A DNA stretch of 64,000 nt, taken from positions 3,676-67,675 of the forward strand of contig JBGANY010000011.1 of NCBI GenBank assembly GCA_044222005.1, written 5' to 3'. A model generated the notes under the pieces. That model saw only the letters and a list, made by a program, of their open reading frames with translations. It was not told where the DNA came from and did not search any database. A program made the position numbers and the translations under genes. The stretch is from Methylotenera_A sp044222005 (GTDB taxonomy: Bacteria; Pseudomonadota; Gammaproteobacteria; Burkholderiales; Methylophilaceae). Positions 19,017 through 27,718 of this stretch are shown piece after piece; the first letter of the stretch is position 1, and each line of letters starts with the position of its first letter.

Positions 19017-20822
19017 ATGCGCATCCAACTTTTACCTGACCAGCTCATCAGTCAAATCGCCGCAGGCGAAGTGGTGGAGCGTCCTGCCTCCGCGCTTAAA
19101 GAGCTGCTGGAAAACAGCCTGGATGCGGGCAGCACAGAGATTCAAGTTTCGCTCATGCAGGGCGGCATTAAGCAATTAAGGATTACGGATAACGGCAGCG
19201 GCATCGCGCAGGACGATCTGGCGATGGCGCTCACACGCCACGCCACCAGCAAGATCGCCAGTCTGGAAGATTTGGAATCCGTCGCCAGCTTGGGCTTTCG
19301 CGGCGAGGCGCTGGCGAGCATTGCTTCAGTTTCGCGCACGACCATTTTAAGCCGTGCCCAGGCCACGAAGCACGCCTGGCGTATTGCCTCGGAAGGCAGT
19401 GAAATCATGCCGCTAGAGCCTGCAGCGCTGGATGCGGGGACGGTTGTGGAAGTCAGCGATTTGTATTTCAACACGCCCGCACGGCGCAAGTTTTTAAAAA
19501 CCGAAGCGACCGAATTCGGTCATTGTGAAGAGGCGTTCAGCCGCATTGCGCTTTCGCGCCCCGATGTGGCGTTTATGTTGCAGCACAATGGCAGGGCGCT
19601 TAACCGCTATGCTGTAAGCGAACCTGTAAAAAGATTCAGTGAAGTGTTGGGAGCAGAGTTTTCGGCTGAAAGCATCAGCATCGATGAGCAGGCCGCAGGG
19701 TTGCGCCTGTGGGGCATGGCTGCCAAGCCGACATTCAACCGCAATAGCCGCGATACGCAGTATGTGTACGTCAATGGCCGTTTTGTGCGCGACAAGCTTA
19801 TTGCACACGCCATTCGGCAGGCCTATCAGGATGTGCTGCATCATGAGCGCCACCCCGCGTTTGTGCTGTTTCTGGAGCTTGACCCAAACTTGGTCGACGT
19901 GAACGTGCATCCAGCAAAAACTGAAGTGCGGTTTAGAGATGGGCAGGCGGTACATCGCTTTATTTTTCACTCGCTAAACAAGAATTTGGCCACGCCGACT
20001 GGCGCTTCCAGCGCAGTAACGGCAGGGCAGGCGCAGCACAATCCTTTCAACGCTCCGTATCCAGCTTATCAATCGCAGATTAATCTGGCGGCGAATGAAA
20101 GCCCAAATTTTTATCAAACGCTATTTGGTAACGTTCAAAACGCTGCTCTGCAGCCCAATAGGGACGCGGGGGTAGGCTTGCAGGGTTTTGAGCCATCATT
20201 TGCAGAAAAACGAGAATTTCAGCAAGAGTTTCCATTAGGCTTTGCCGTTGCGCAAATCCACGGCGTGTACGTGCTGGCGCAGAACGCGCAGGGTTTGGTG
20301 GTGGTGGATATGCACGCTGCGCACGAGCGCATCATGTATGAGCAACTGAAATGCGCACTTGATGCCAAGACTGTTGCCATGCAGCCATTGCTGATCCCGG
20401 TGAGTTTTAATGCGGACAAACTCGAAGTGGCGGCCGTGCACGAAGCGCTTGCTAATGGCGATCACAGTCTGCAACAGCTTGGGTTTGACATTGCCATTCT
20501 TTCGCCCACCACATTGGCGGTGCGCGCCGTACCTGCCATGCTGCAAGAGGCTGATGCCGTAACGTTAGCGCGCGATGTGCTGCGCGATTTGCGCGAATTT
20601 GGCGCGAGTAGGGCGCTCACGGAGCGCCGTAATGAGTTATTGGGTACCATGGCCTGCCACGCCGCCGTGCGTGCCAACCGCAGTCTCACCATTCCAGAGA
20701 TGAACGCTTTGCTGCGTGATATGGAAGCGACTGAACGCAGCGGACAGTGCAACCATGGCCGGCCAACCTGGTTTCAGGTTTCAATGCAGGATTTGGATAA
20801 GATGTTTATGCGGGGGAAATAG
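19017..20822 (+). CDS. mutL: DNA mismatch repair protein MutL (endonuclease type)
   Basis: GHKL ATPase that couples MutS mismatch recognition to strand incision. 601 aa: N-terminal ATPase with AAGEVVERPASALKELLENS, DNGSGI and GFRGEALASI; Gln/Asn-rich linker (about 325-400); C-terminal dimerisation domain. The C-terminus has DMHAAHERIMYE (fits the DxHAxxExxxxE metal motif), ACHAAVR and CNHGRP, the set seen in MutL proteins with their own endonuclease and absent from E. coli MutL, which uses MutH. Usually followed by miaA; here the next plus-strand gene is miaA, but about 2.3 kb away. Confidence 0.96.
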   Translation: MRIQLLPDQLISQIAAGEVVERPASALKELLENSLDAGSTEIQVSLMQGGIKQLRITDNGSGIAQDDLAMALTRHATSKIASLEDLESVASLGFRGEALASIASVSRTTILSRAQATKHAWRIASEGSEIMPLEPAALDAGTVVEVSDLYFNTPARRKFLKTEATEFGHCEEAFSRIALSRPDVAFMLQHNGRALNRYAVSEPVKRFSEVLGAEFSAESISIDEQAAGLRLWGMAAKPTFNRNSRDTQYVYVNGRFVRDKLIAHAIRQAYQDVLHHERHPAFVLFLELDPNLVDVNVHPAKTEVRFRDGQAVHRFIFHSLNKNLATPTGASSAVTAGQAQHNPFNAPYPAYQSQINLAANESPNFYQTLFGNVQNAALQPNRDAGVGLQGFEPSFAEKREFQQEFPLGFAVAQIHGVYVLAQNAQGLVVVDMHAAHERIMYEQLKCALDAKTVAMQPLLIPVSFNADKLEVAAVHEALANGDHSLQQLGFDIAILSPTTLAVRAVPAMLQEADAVTLARDVLRDLREFGASRALTERRNELLGTMACHAAVRANRSLTIPEMNALLRDMEATERSGQCNHGRPTWFQVSMQDLDKMFMRGK

Positions 20823-20873
20823 GGCAGACCGTAGTTTACGTGTTCGCCAGGTGACGTTTTAGCAAGCGCTCCG

Positions 20874-22556
20874 CTAAGACTTCAACCAGCGCCAGATCAG
20901 GCTGTCTGGAACCTCTACGCCGTCGACAATGTAGGTCAGATCCTTGTGGTTATTTAATAGCCTCGGCTGGGTAGATTTTGCCATCGGCTTGCCGCAGAAA
21001 AGAATCTGGTCGCCTTCATTCAACAAGGTAGATTCTGCTGGTAGTAGCCAGGGCTCGTTGTTACGCAGCAGCAGAAGCGGAACTGCCGGCAGGTACTTCT
21101 GACGATTGGCGGGGTCCTGCGTCAGATTAAGCAGCGTTACTCCGCGGTTTTGCTGGATAAATGCAGTGACTGCCGGAGCATTTTTGCTGTTAATCGTGAC
21201 GGCCCAGGTTTCGGGGACGGTTTCGCCTACAACCGAGACCAGATGACTTACCAGCGCATTGGCCCAGGCATTGCTCTGGTTGCGGGCAAGCGCCAGAAAC
21301 TGTGCCAGCAGCGGCGAGATCATGTGGGCCAGGCACTCATGCGCGATAATGTCGTGTGGCTGCATGGTAATGTTCGCATCAAACTTCTTGAATAGCGCAT
21401 TATTATGCCGCCTGTTTTTGCGCACGATGACAAACAGCTTTGGGTTAAGCTCATAGGCAGTCATGACGATCGATAAGTTATTGATGTCGTTATCTGTGCC
21501 GGCAATAATGCCTACCGCGTCGTGCACACCTGCTTCTATCAGGGTTTTTGCTTCTGCACCGCTGCCCACGATACAGTTTTCACAACCGGTGAGTTCTGGC
21601 GCGGCTTCTACAATGGTGGTGGTCATGTGCTCGCGTTCCAGATTTTTAACGACAGATTTCCCAAACCGCCCGTAACCGCATACGATCCATCTTCCCATGG
21701 GCGGACACTCGGGCGGCGGCAGGGTGTCTCCCGGTACGTCCGTAAGCCATTCGTGCAGAATATAAGTGCCGATCGCATGCACGCGCACAGCCAGCTGTTC
21801 GCCAAACAACACATAAGGATTAATGATGTGGTCCGTGCCGAAAGACGCCATATTGGCCGCGATGTCCTCCCGTTCAGCACGCGCTAGCACGGGTAGGTCT
21901 GGATTCATGAGTTTGACCGCCACCGCCACCGCCAGGTTGACATGATCGTTGTCGGTGAGCGTGACAACACCGCTGCACAAAGGGTGATGCACGCCTGCAT
22001 GAACCAGTGTATCCGGCAGTTTGGCGTCGGCGCACAAGCTGGGGATCACATTTTTCGTGTCACTCAACTCCAGTTCATTGAGCTGCTCCTGCGTGGATTC
22101 AACCACCACTACGCGCATGCCTTTGTCATCCAGCGCCTTTGCCAGTACACTGGCCGATTCACCATAGCTGCACAGAATATAAAAGGGCTCCTGAATCAAG
22201 CGCACACTTTTGGCAAAGCGTTCTGTGGTCATCGCCTGACGTAGCGCAGTATCCTGCAATAAGGCAATTATTTTGCCCAAGGCATAAAACCATGGGATCA
22301 CAGTCAGGTAGATGGACAGGGTCATCCAGAGGCGCTGCGCATGGCTGTACGGGTAGGGGATTTCACCAAAGCCAATGGTTGTCGCTGTGTAGCTGATGAC
22401 ATAAAAAGCCTGGAATACACTCATGTGCCAGGGATTGCCTTTGTCATCAACGCCGGGCATCAGCGTGAGCCCGACAATGGCGATGGCAAAGCTGAGGATG
22501 ATCACGATCAGTGGCCGCCGCAGGCGCCGCAGGATCAGGAAAAGAATGTTATTCAT
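20874..22556 (-). CDS. Potassium-channel protein with two RCK (TrkA-N) modules
   Basis: 560 aa. N-terminal pore module: two membrane helices (about 14-32 and 75-100) flanking a pore loop with filter-like TTIGFGEIP, then two consecutive TrkA-N/RCK nucleotide-binding modules (first around ILCSYGESASVLAKAL, second with the clear Rossmann motif IVCGYGRFGKSVVKNL) and a C-terminal TrkA-C-like region (about 470-535). The filter reads TIGFGE where classical K+ channels have TVGYGD, so ion selectivity should be tested. Likely a ligand-gated inner-membrane K+ channel. Starts 36 nt after the stop of the small membrane protein gene, so they form an operon on the strand opposite to mutL and miaA. Confidence 0.85.
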   Translation of the reverse strand: MNNILFLILRRLRRPLIVIILSFAIAIVGLTLMPGVDDKGNPWHMSVFQAFYVISYTATTIGFGEIPYPYSHAQRLWMTLSIYLTVIPWFYALGKIIALLQDTALRQAMTTERFAKSVRLIQEPFYILCSYGESASVLAKALDDKGMRVVVVESTQEQLNELELSDTKNVIPSLCADAKLPDTLVHAGVHHPLCSGVVTLTDNDHVNLAVAVAVKLMNPDLPVLARAEREDIAANMASFGTDHIINPYVLFGEQLAVRVHAIGTYILHEWLTDVPGDTLPPPECPPMGRWIVCGYGRFGKSVVKNLEREHMTTTIVEAAPELTGCENCIVGSGAEAKTLIEAGVHDAVGIIAGTDNDINNLSIVMTAYELNPKLFVIVRKNRRHNNALFKKFDANITMQPHDIIAHECLAHMISPLLAQFLALARNQSNAWANALVSHLVSVVGETVPETWAVTINSKNAPAVTAFIQQNRGVTLLNLTQDPANRQKYLPAVPLLLLRNNEPWLLPAESTLLNEGDQILFCGKPMAKSTQPRLLNNHKDLTYIVDGVEVPDSLIWRWLKS

Positions 22557-22592
22557 ATCGCCGGGAGTTTTGAGTATTCAAGCAGGTGCGCA

Positions 22593-22967
22593 TTATCTGC
22601 GCTGGCTGATAGTCTCAGAGATGAGCAGGATGACAGAAACGAAATTCGCCATTAACGCGCCGCCGGAGAGCGAAACGATGTACACCATCAGCGAGGCCTC
22701 ATCCATGCTGCCGCCCATGATAGCCCATAATATGGCGGCGGAAATGAGTTGCAGGTCTGCAGCCAGGCTGGTGGACAGCAATACAGCGCCGACCTGTGTG
22801 CGGTCGCCAAACTTTAACACGGTAGCAATCAGGCTTACCACGATGGCTGCGTAGAGCTCGTAGACATGGTGGTGATTGGGGTTGTCAATGTCGCCTAGAA
22901 AGAAGCCGAAATTCAGCGTCATCGCCAATACGATAAAAAAACCAAAAATTACTTTTTCCAAGTTCAT
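22593..22967 (-). CDS. Small integral membrane protein upstream of the K+ channel
   Basis: 124 aa with about four hydrophobic segments (near residues 5-24, 38-54, 68-87, 93-118), a central acidic/His-rich loop GDIDNPNHHHVYE, and FGDRTQVGAVLL. Preceded by a good GGGGAGA ribosome binding site. It resembles conserved membrane proteins of unknown function (possibly DUF6394; recalled, not checked). Its pairing with a K+ channel gene suggests an accessory or regulatory subunit, which is inference. Confidence 0.7.
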   Translation of the reverse strand: MNLEKVIFGFFIVLAMTLNFGFFLGDIDNPNHHHVYELYAAIVVSLIATVLKFGDRTQVGAVLLSTSLAADLQLISAAILWAIMGGSMDEASLMVYIVSLSGGALMANFVSVILLISETISQRR

Positions 22968-23011
22968 TGAGAATCTCCCCGGTACAATGTGTAGTATATT
23001 CGTTTAAATAT

Positions 23012-23039
23012 ATTATACCGTTGTGCTGCAGCTTGGTAA
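23012..23039 (-). promoter_or_regulatory. Candidate promoter for the K+ channel operon
   Basis: Read on the minus strand: -35 TTACCA (23039-23034), 16-nt spacer, perfect -10 TATAAT (23017-23012), about 35-50 nt upstream of the GGGGAGA/ATG of the small membrane protein. The -35 matches 4 of 6 consensus positions. Confidence 0.4.
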
Positions 23040-23121
23040 TAAGAGAAAATCCTAATGGGCAATATCGTCTAGCAGAATAAGCAGGCTGTGCCGAAAAAAA
23101 CAAATTTTGAGCAATTAATTG

Positions 23122-24069
23122 ATGACACGTATAGCTTACCCGCCGGCGGTTTTTCTTATGGGGCCTACTGCCAGCGGCAAGACTGGCGCGGCGGTGGCGC
23201 TGTATTCCAAGTTGCCTGTTGAAATCATCAGCGTGGATTCTGCATTGGTGTTTAAGGATATGAATATTGGCACAGCCAAGCCGGATGCTGAAACGCTGGC
23301 AAGAGCGCCACATCATCTGATTGATATCATTGACCCCGCCAGTGCGTATTCCGCTGCGAATTTTAGAAATGATGCCTTGCGTTTGATGGCAGAGATTACC
23401 GCGCGCGGCAAGGTGCCTTTGCTGGTTGGCGGCACCATGCTCTATTTCAACGCGCTGCAGGGCGGGCTAAGCAACTTGCCCGAGGCGAACCCTGCTATTC
23501 GTGCGGAAATCGAGGCAGAGGCTGCGAAAATCGGCTGGCCGGCCATGCATGCCAGGCTTGTGCACATCGACCCGGAAACCGCTGCGCGCTTGCAACCCGC
23601 GGATATGCAGCGCATCGAGCGTGCGCTGGAAGTGCATCGTATTACGGGGCGAACCATGACGGCCTTGCACCTGGCATCAAAAGGTGAGGCCTTACCTTAC
23701 CGGCTGCTTAAAATCGCGCTGCTGCCCAGCGATCGCAAGGTGCTGCATGAGCGCATCGCACAGCGTTTTGACAGCATGCTCGCCAGCGGTTTTTTGGATG
23801 AGGTGAGGACATTGCTGGCCAAATATCCAGAACTCACGCCCGAGAGCACTTCCATGCGCTGTGTGGGCTATCGCCAGGCGCTGGAACACCTTGCTGGGCA
23901 ATACGATGAAAAAGAGCTGCGTGACAGGGGCATTTTTGCGACGCGGCAATTGGCCAAGCGCCAATTGACGTGGCTGCGCGGCATGGATGACACGATAGAA
24001 GTGGATTGCCTGGAACCCGCGATGCATGAGATTGTGCTAAAGTTAATTCAGCAATTTATACAAGGATAG
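23122..24069 (+). CDS. miaA: tRNA dimethylallyltransferase MiaA
   Basis: Adds the isopentenyl group to A37 of tRNAs reading UNN codons. About 315 aa with the P-loop GPTASGKTGAAVAL, the substrate segment ISVDSALVFKDMNIGTAKP, DIIDPASAYSAANF, GGTMLYFNAL and the C-terminal RQLAKRQLTWLRG. ATG at 23122 chosen; a TTG lies directly before it and no clear ribosome binding site precedes either. One departure from the family: the usual DSxQVY substrate segment reads DSALVF here. Confidence 0.93.
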   Translation: MTRIAYPPAVFLMGPTASGKTGAAVALYSKLPVEIISVDSALVFKDMNIGTAKPDAETLARAPHHLIDIIDPASAYSAANFRNDALRLMAEITARGKVPLLVGGTMLYFNALQGGLSNLPEANPAIRAEIEAEAAKIGWPAMHARLVHIDPETAARLQPADMQRIERALEVHRITGRTMTALHLASKGEALPYRLLKIALLPSDRKVLHERIAQRFDSMLASGFLDEVRTLLAKYPELTPESTSMRCVGYRQALEHLAGQYDEKELRDRGIFATRQLAKRQLTWLRGMDDTIEVDCLEPAMHEIVLKLIQQFIQG

Positions 24070-24073
24070 CGAC

Positions 24074-24637
24074 ATGAAAAACTGGATAAAAGAAAATTTG
24101 GTATTGGTCATCGGCCTCACGCTGCCGCTGTTATTGATTGTGCTCTTTTTCGTCGCCACGGTGATTCCCAAGGCGTTTGGCACGCCGCCGCAATACGAGA
24201 TGCTGTTTACTACCGTACGCTACGATTATCAGAATCCGTCTGAGTACCAGCTGGATTTTTTCGTAAAAGACCAGCATCTGGTGGTGAAGTCAAAAAAGAA
24301 TCAGGATAAGGGCAAAAGACTCATGGTTTATGATGGCAAAACCGAAAGCGTGCGCGAGATTGCCATTGATACCAGCAAGTTTTCTGATGGCAGTGAAATG
24401 GTGCTGGAAGAAACAAAGCATATCACGATCGACACGGCCAGCGTCTCGCCGGATGGGTATACACTGGACGGCCCCAACTATAGCGGCAGCGGCTTGCTGG
24501 GCGGGCTGTTTGGCGGCGGTTACCGCAACAGCGGGTTTCGTGTGAAAAAGGGCGGTGTGGGTTACAAAATACCTAATACCCAGCAGGATTATTACTACAA
24601 CCAGGTGCAGTTTATCGGCTGGATCGTCAAAAAATAG
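24074..24637 (+). CDS. Uncharacterised membrane-anchored protein
   Basis: 187 aa, not recognised. One N-terminal membrane segment (about residues 9-32) after a short charged start, then a mostly beta-like periplasmic domain with VRYDYQNPSEYQLDFFVKD and a Gly/Ser-rich loop near residues 137-150. Starts 4 nt after the miaA stop, so it is probably co-transcribed with miaA, and runs into the next membrane gene across an 8-G tract. Probably forms a two-gene module with that neighbour. Confidence 0.75.
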   Translation: MKNWIKENLVLVIGLTLPLLLIVLFFVATVIPKAFGTPPQYEMLFTTVRYDYQNPSEYQLDFFVKDQHLVVKSKKNQDKGKRLMVYDGKTESVREIAIDTSKFSDGSEMVLEETKHITIDTASVSPDGYTLDGPNYSGSGLLGGLFGGGYRNSGFRVKKGGVGYKIPNTQQDYYYNQVQFIGWIVKK

Positions 24638-24648
24638 GGGGGGGCATC

Positions 24649-25587
24649 ATGTCGCTGAAAGAAGATGCTTTACAGGATATCGTTTCTCTCGCCAGACATA
24701 ACAATATTTCACTAGAAGATATCGCGCAGGCGCTGAGCATGCCGCAAACGCAGGCCAGCAAACCGTCCAGCGGCGTGTTATCCAAGCTGTTTGGCTATAT
24801 TGGCGGTATTTTCGTATTTGCGGGTATCGGCGTGTTTATCTCGATGTACTGGGATGATTTCGGCTCGGCTGCGCGCGTGATTGTAACGCTGGGCGTAGGC
24901 TTGGTGGCGTTTATCATGGGCCTGGTTTGTCTGGGCGACAAGCGTTATGAAAAAGCAGCCACGCCTTTGTTTTTAATGGCTTCGCTGCTGCAGCCAATGG
25001 GTATTCTGGTCATGCTGCAAGAGTACTCCTCGGGCGGCGATGTGCGCCACGGCCTGGCTTTCATGGCGGGGTATATGCTGATTCAGCAAGGGATGACATT
25101 TTGGGCGAAACGCCGAACTGTACTAGCTTTCAGCGCCATTTTATTCGGCTGTATTTTCTTTGCCAACCTGTTTGATCTCTGGGATTGGGATGAAGAATTC
25201 ATCGGCATGGTGATTGGCACTTCGCTCATCTGCATCGCTTATGGTCTGCAGCAATCACGGCATCTGGCCATTGCTCCGTTCTGGTATTTTGTCGGCGCGT
25301 GCATTCTGTTGTGGGCGGTGTTCGATGCGGTAAGGAATACACCGCTTGAACTAGTCTATCTTGGACTGTCGGCGTCCATCATCTTTTTGAGCACCTACGT
25401 GCGCAGCAGAACCTTGCTGCTGGTCGGCACACTCTCGATGTTACTGTATATCGGCTACTTTACTGCGAAACATTTTGCCAATACTGTGGGCTGGCCGATA
25501 GCGCTGGTGATGATTGGTATTGCCCTGATTGCGTTGAGTTCGCTTGCAGTAAGGTTAAATAATAAATATATAAAATCAAATAGTTAA
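24649..25587 (+). CDS. Polytopic membrane protein (DUF2157-like)
   Basis: 312 aa with a soluble N-terminal 45 residues (helical, DALQDIVSLARHNNISLEDI) followed by about nine to ten hydrophobic segments from residue 48 to the end. Looks like the DUF2157-type family of unknown function; I cannot assign an activity. The ribosome binding site is an 8-G run (24637-24644) whose first G is the last base of the upstream TAG stop codon. Convergent with dapC. Confidence 0.75.
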   Translation: MSLKEDALQDIVSLARHNNISLEDIAQALSMPQTQASKPSSGVLSKLFGYIGGIFVFAGIGVFISMYWDDFGSAARVIVTLGVGLVAFIMGLVCLGDKRYEKAATPLFLMASLLQPMGILVMLQEYSSGGDVRHGLAFMAGYMLIQQGMTFWAKRRTVLAFSAILFGCIFFANLFDLWDWDEEFIGMVIGTSLICIAYGLQQSRHLAIAPFWYFVGACILLWAVFDAVRNTPLELVYLGLSASIIFLSTYVRSRTLLLVGTLSMLLYIGYFTAKHFANTVGWPIALVMIGIALIALSSLAVRLNNKYIKSNS

Positions 25588-25606
25588 AATAATAATTTAA
25601 TGTAAT

Positions 25607-26788
25607 TTATAAATAATTTTTGATGCGGTTGGCGGCTTCTACACATTCGTCATTGGGCGCCACCAGCGCCATGCGGATGAAGTTCTTGCCAGGATTGATG
25701 CCATGCGCCTCCCGTGCCAGAAGGCTGCCTGGCAACACGGTGATATTCAAATCGCGATAAAGTTTTATCGCCAGTTCTGTATCACTTTCCTTACTTCTGG
25801 CCCATAAATAGAAGGCCGCGTCCGGCACTTCAACTTCCAGCGATGTTTTCAGCAGCGGCGTGACGGCATTAAATTTGGCTGCGTAAAGCCTGCGGTTCTC
25901 TATCACGTGCGTTTCATCGTTCCAGGCGGCAACGCTGGCCGCCTGTACAGCCGGGTTCATCGCGCAGCCGTGGTAGGTGCGGTAAAGCGTGAATTTTTCG
26001 ATGATACTTTCATCGCCCGCCACAAAACCGGAGCGCATGCCTGGCACATTGGAGCGTTTGGAAAGCGAACTGAAAACGATTAAATTGGCATGCCTGCGGC
26101 CCAATAGATATGCGCCCTGCAGGGCACCTAGCGGCGGTTTTGTTTCATCAAAATAGATTTCTGAATAACATTCATCGGCGGCAATCACAAAACCGTATCG
26201 GTCGGATAATTCAAACAGTGTTTTCCATTGCTCCAGGCTCATGACCTTGCCAGATGGGTTGCCCGGACTGCAGACATAGACCAGCTGCGTGCGTTTAAGC
26301 ACATCAGTTGGTACGCTTTCGAACGCCATCGCATGGTTATTTTCGGGTAGCGTATTTAAAAAGTAGGGTGTTGCACCCGCCAGAAAAGCTGCGCCTTCAT
26401 AAATCTGGTAAAACGGATTGGGCGAAATCACAATCGGGTTAGGTTTGCTGCTATCAATGACAGCTTGAGCGAAAGCAAATAGCGCTTCGCGGCTGCCATT
26501 CACTGGTAAAATGGCCTTATCGGCATTTAACACCGGAATGTTGTAACGCCGGGAAATCCATGCGGAAATGGCTTCGCGCAACTCAGTCGAGCCGGCCGTG
26601 GTAGGGTAGTTGGCCAGCCCGGATAGATTGTTCGTCAGCGCGTCCTTAACCAGCTGCGGCGTAGCATGTTTGGGTTCGCCGATGGATAAATTAATCGGCG
26701 AAAACTCAGGATTAGGTGTAATGCCTTTGAACAGGTCGCGCAGGCGCTGAAACGGATAGGGTTGTAGCAAGCTGAGGTTTGGATTCAT
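25607..26788 (-). CDS. dapC: Succinyldiaminopimelate transaminase DapC
   Basis: PLP-dependent class I/II aminotransferase converting N-succinyl-2-amino-6-ketopimelate to succinyl-diaminopimelate for lysine and peptidoglycan synthesis. 393 aa. N-terminal LQPYPFQRLRDLF and LSIGEPKH are characteristic of DapC; VNGSREALFAFAQA is the cofactor phosphate region, PGNPSGKV precedes the pyridine-ring Asp segment AADECYSEIYF, and the Schiff-base Lys is in SSLSKRSNVPGMRSGF. A neighbouring dapD, common in other betaproteobacteria, is not in the window. Confidence 0.92.
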   Translation of the reverse strand: MNPNLSLLQPYPFQRLRDLFKGITPNPEFSPINLSIGEPKHATPQLVKDALTNNLSGLANYPTTAGSTELREAISAWISRRYNIPVLNADKAILPVNGSREALFAFAQAVIDSSKPNPIVISPNPFYQIYEGAAFLAGATPYFLNTLPENNHAMAFESVPTDVLKRTQLVYVCSPGNPSGKVMSLEQWKTLFELSDRYGFVIAADECYSEIYFDETKPPLGALQGAYLLGRRHANLIVFSSLSKRSNVPGMRSGFVAGDESIIEKFTLYRTYHGCAMNPAVQAASVAAWNDETHVIENRRLYAAKFNAVTPLLKTSLEVEVPDAAFYLWARSKESDTELAIKLYRDLNITVLPGSLLAREAHGINPGKNFIRMALVAPNDECVEAANRIKNYL

Positions 26789-26812
26789 AGGCGCTATTAT
26801 AATTTAGGAAAC

Positions 26813-27709
26813 ATGGTGAGGAACAGCAATAATAAAAACTCTTTTGCGGTATTTGGCCTGCTTTTTGGCGCGCTATGCTGGGGCATCATCTGGTATCCAT
26901 ACCGTCTGATGGCGGAAGCGGGAATTTCCGGCGTCGCTTCCAGTTTTTACACCTACAGCATAGCAGCGGTGATTGCCGGAATTTACTTTGGCAAGCATTG
27001 GCGCGGGCTATTCGCACAGCCCAAAAGCATATTCTGGCTGAGTCTAGCCGCTGGCTGGACCAATCTAAGCTATGTGCTGGCCGTGATTGATGGCGAAGTG
27101 ATGCGTGTAATGCTGCTGTTCTATCTTTCGCCACTGTGGACATTGCTGCTGGCGCGTTTCTGGCTGAAAGAGCCGATCACGCAAATCGGATTTATTTCGA
27201 TTGTCATTGCGCTCATCGGTGCTTACATCATGCTGGGCGGGCCATTAAGCGAGATGACACGTCATTTGCCAGTTCCGCGAAATACAGCGGAATGGCTGGC
27301 ATTGTCATCGGGCATGGGCTTTTCGCTGACCAACGTGATTACGCGCAAATCTAGCCATTTAAGCCTGTGCGCCAAGTCGTTCGCAGTCTGGTTTGGGGTG
27401 ATCGGCGTGGCATTAATCTTTTCGCCATTTCTGGGTGGCGAATTTCCAGCGCCGAGCTTTTTCAGTGCATATCATTGGCTGGTGATGGGCTTGATAGCCT
27501 TGCTGCTGATGACGGCCACATTGCTGGTGCAATTCGGCTTGACGCAACTCACCGCAATACGCGCTTCGGTGCTGTTTTTGTTTGAACTGGTGGTAGCCGC
27601 GATCGCCTCGTATTACCTGGCGCAAGAGTCTATGACGCTCAATGAGTGGATTGGCGGCAGCCTGATTGTCATGGCAGCACTCATCGCGGCATTGAATCAT
27701 AAAGAATGA
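26813..27709 (+). CDS. EamA/DMT-family transporter
   Basis: 298 aa inner-membrane protein with ten hydrophobic segments arranged as two EamA repeats (about 10-140 and 155-295), the drug/metabolite transporter fold. It starts with LLFGALCWGIIWYPYRLM and carries ITQIGFISIVIALIGAYIM at the end of the first repeat and ESMTLNEWIGGSLIVMAAL in the second. Substrate unknown; relatives export amino acids or other metabolites. The ATG follows TTTAGGAAAC. Divergent from dapC (24 nt between the starts), convergent with pilU. Confidence 0.85.
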   Translation: MVRNSNNKNSFAVFGLLFGALCWGIIWYPYRLMAEAGISGVASSFYTYSIAAVIAGIYFGKHWRGLFAQPKSIFWLSLAAGWTNLSYVLAVIDGEVMRVMLLFYLSPLWTLLLARFWLKEPITQIGFISIVIALIGAYIMLGGPLSEMTRHLPVPRNTAEWLALSSGMGFSLTNVITRKSSHLSLCAKSFAVWFGVIGVALIFSPFLGGEFPAPSFFSAYHWLVMGLIALLLMTATLLVQFGLTQLTAIRASVLFLFELVVAAIASYYLAQESMTLNEWIGGSLIVMAALIAALNHKE

Positions 27710-27718
27710 ACCAGCAGG

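Noticed and set aside
22885..23316. 143-codon minus-strand frame covering the start of miaA and the small membrane protein gene
   Set aside because: It overlaps two better-supported genes and shows no family features.
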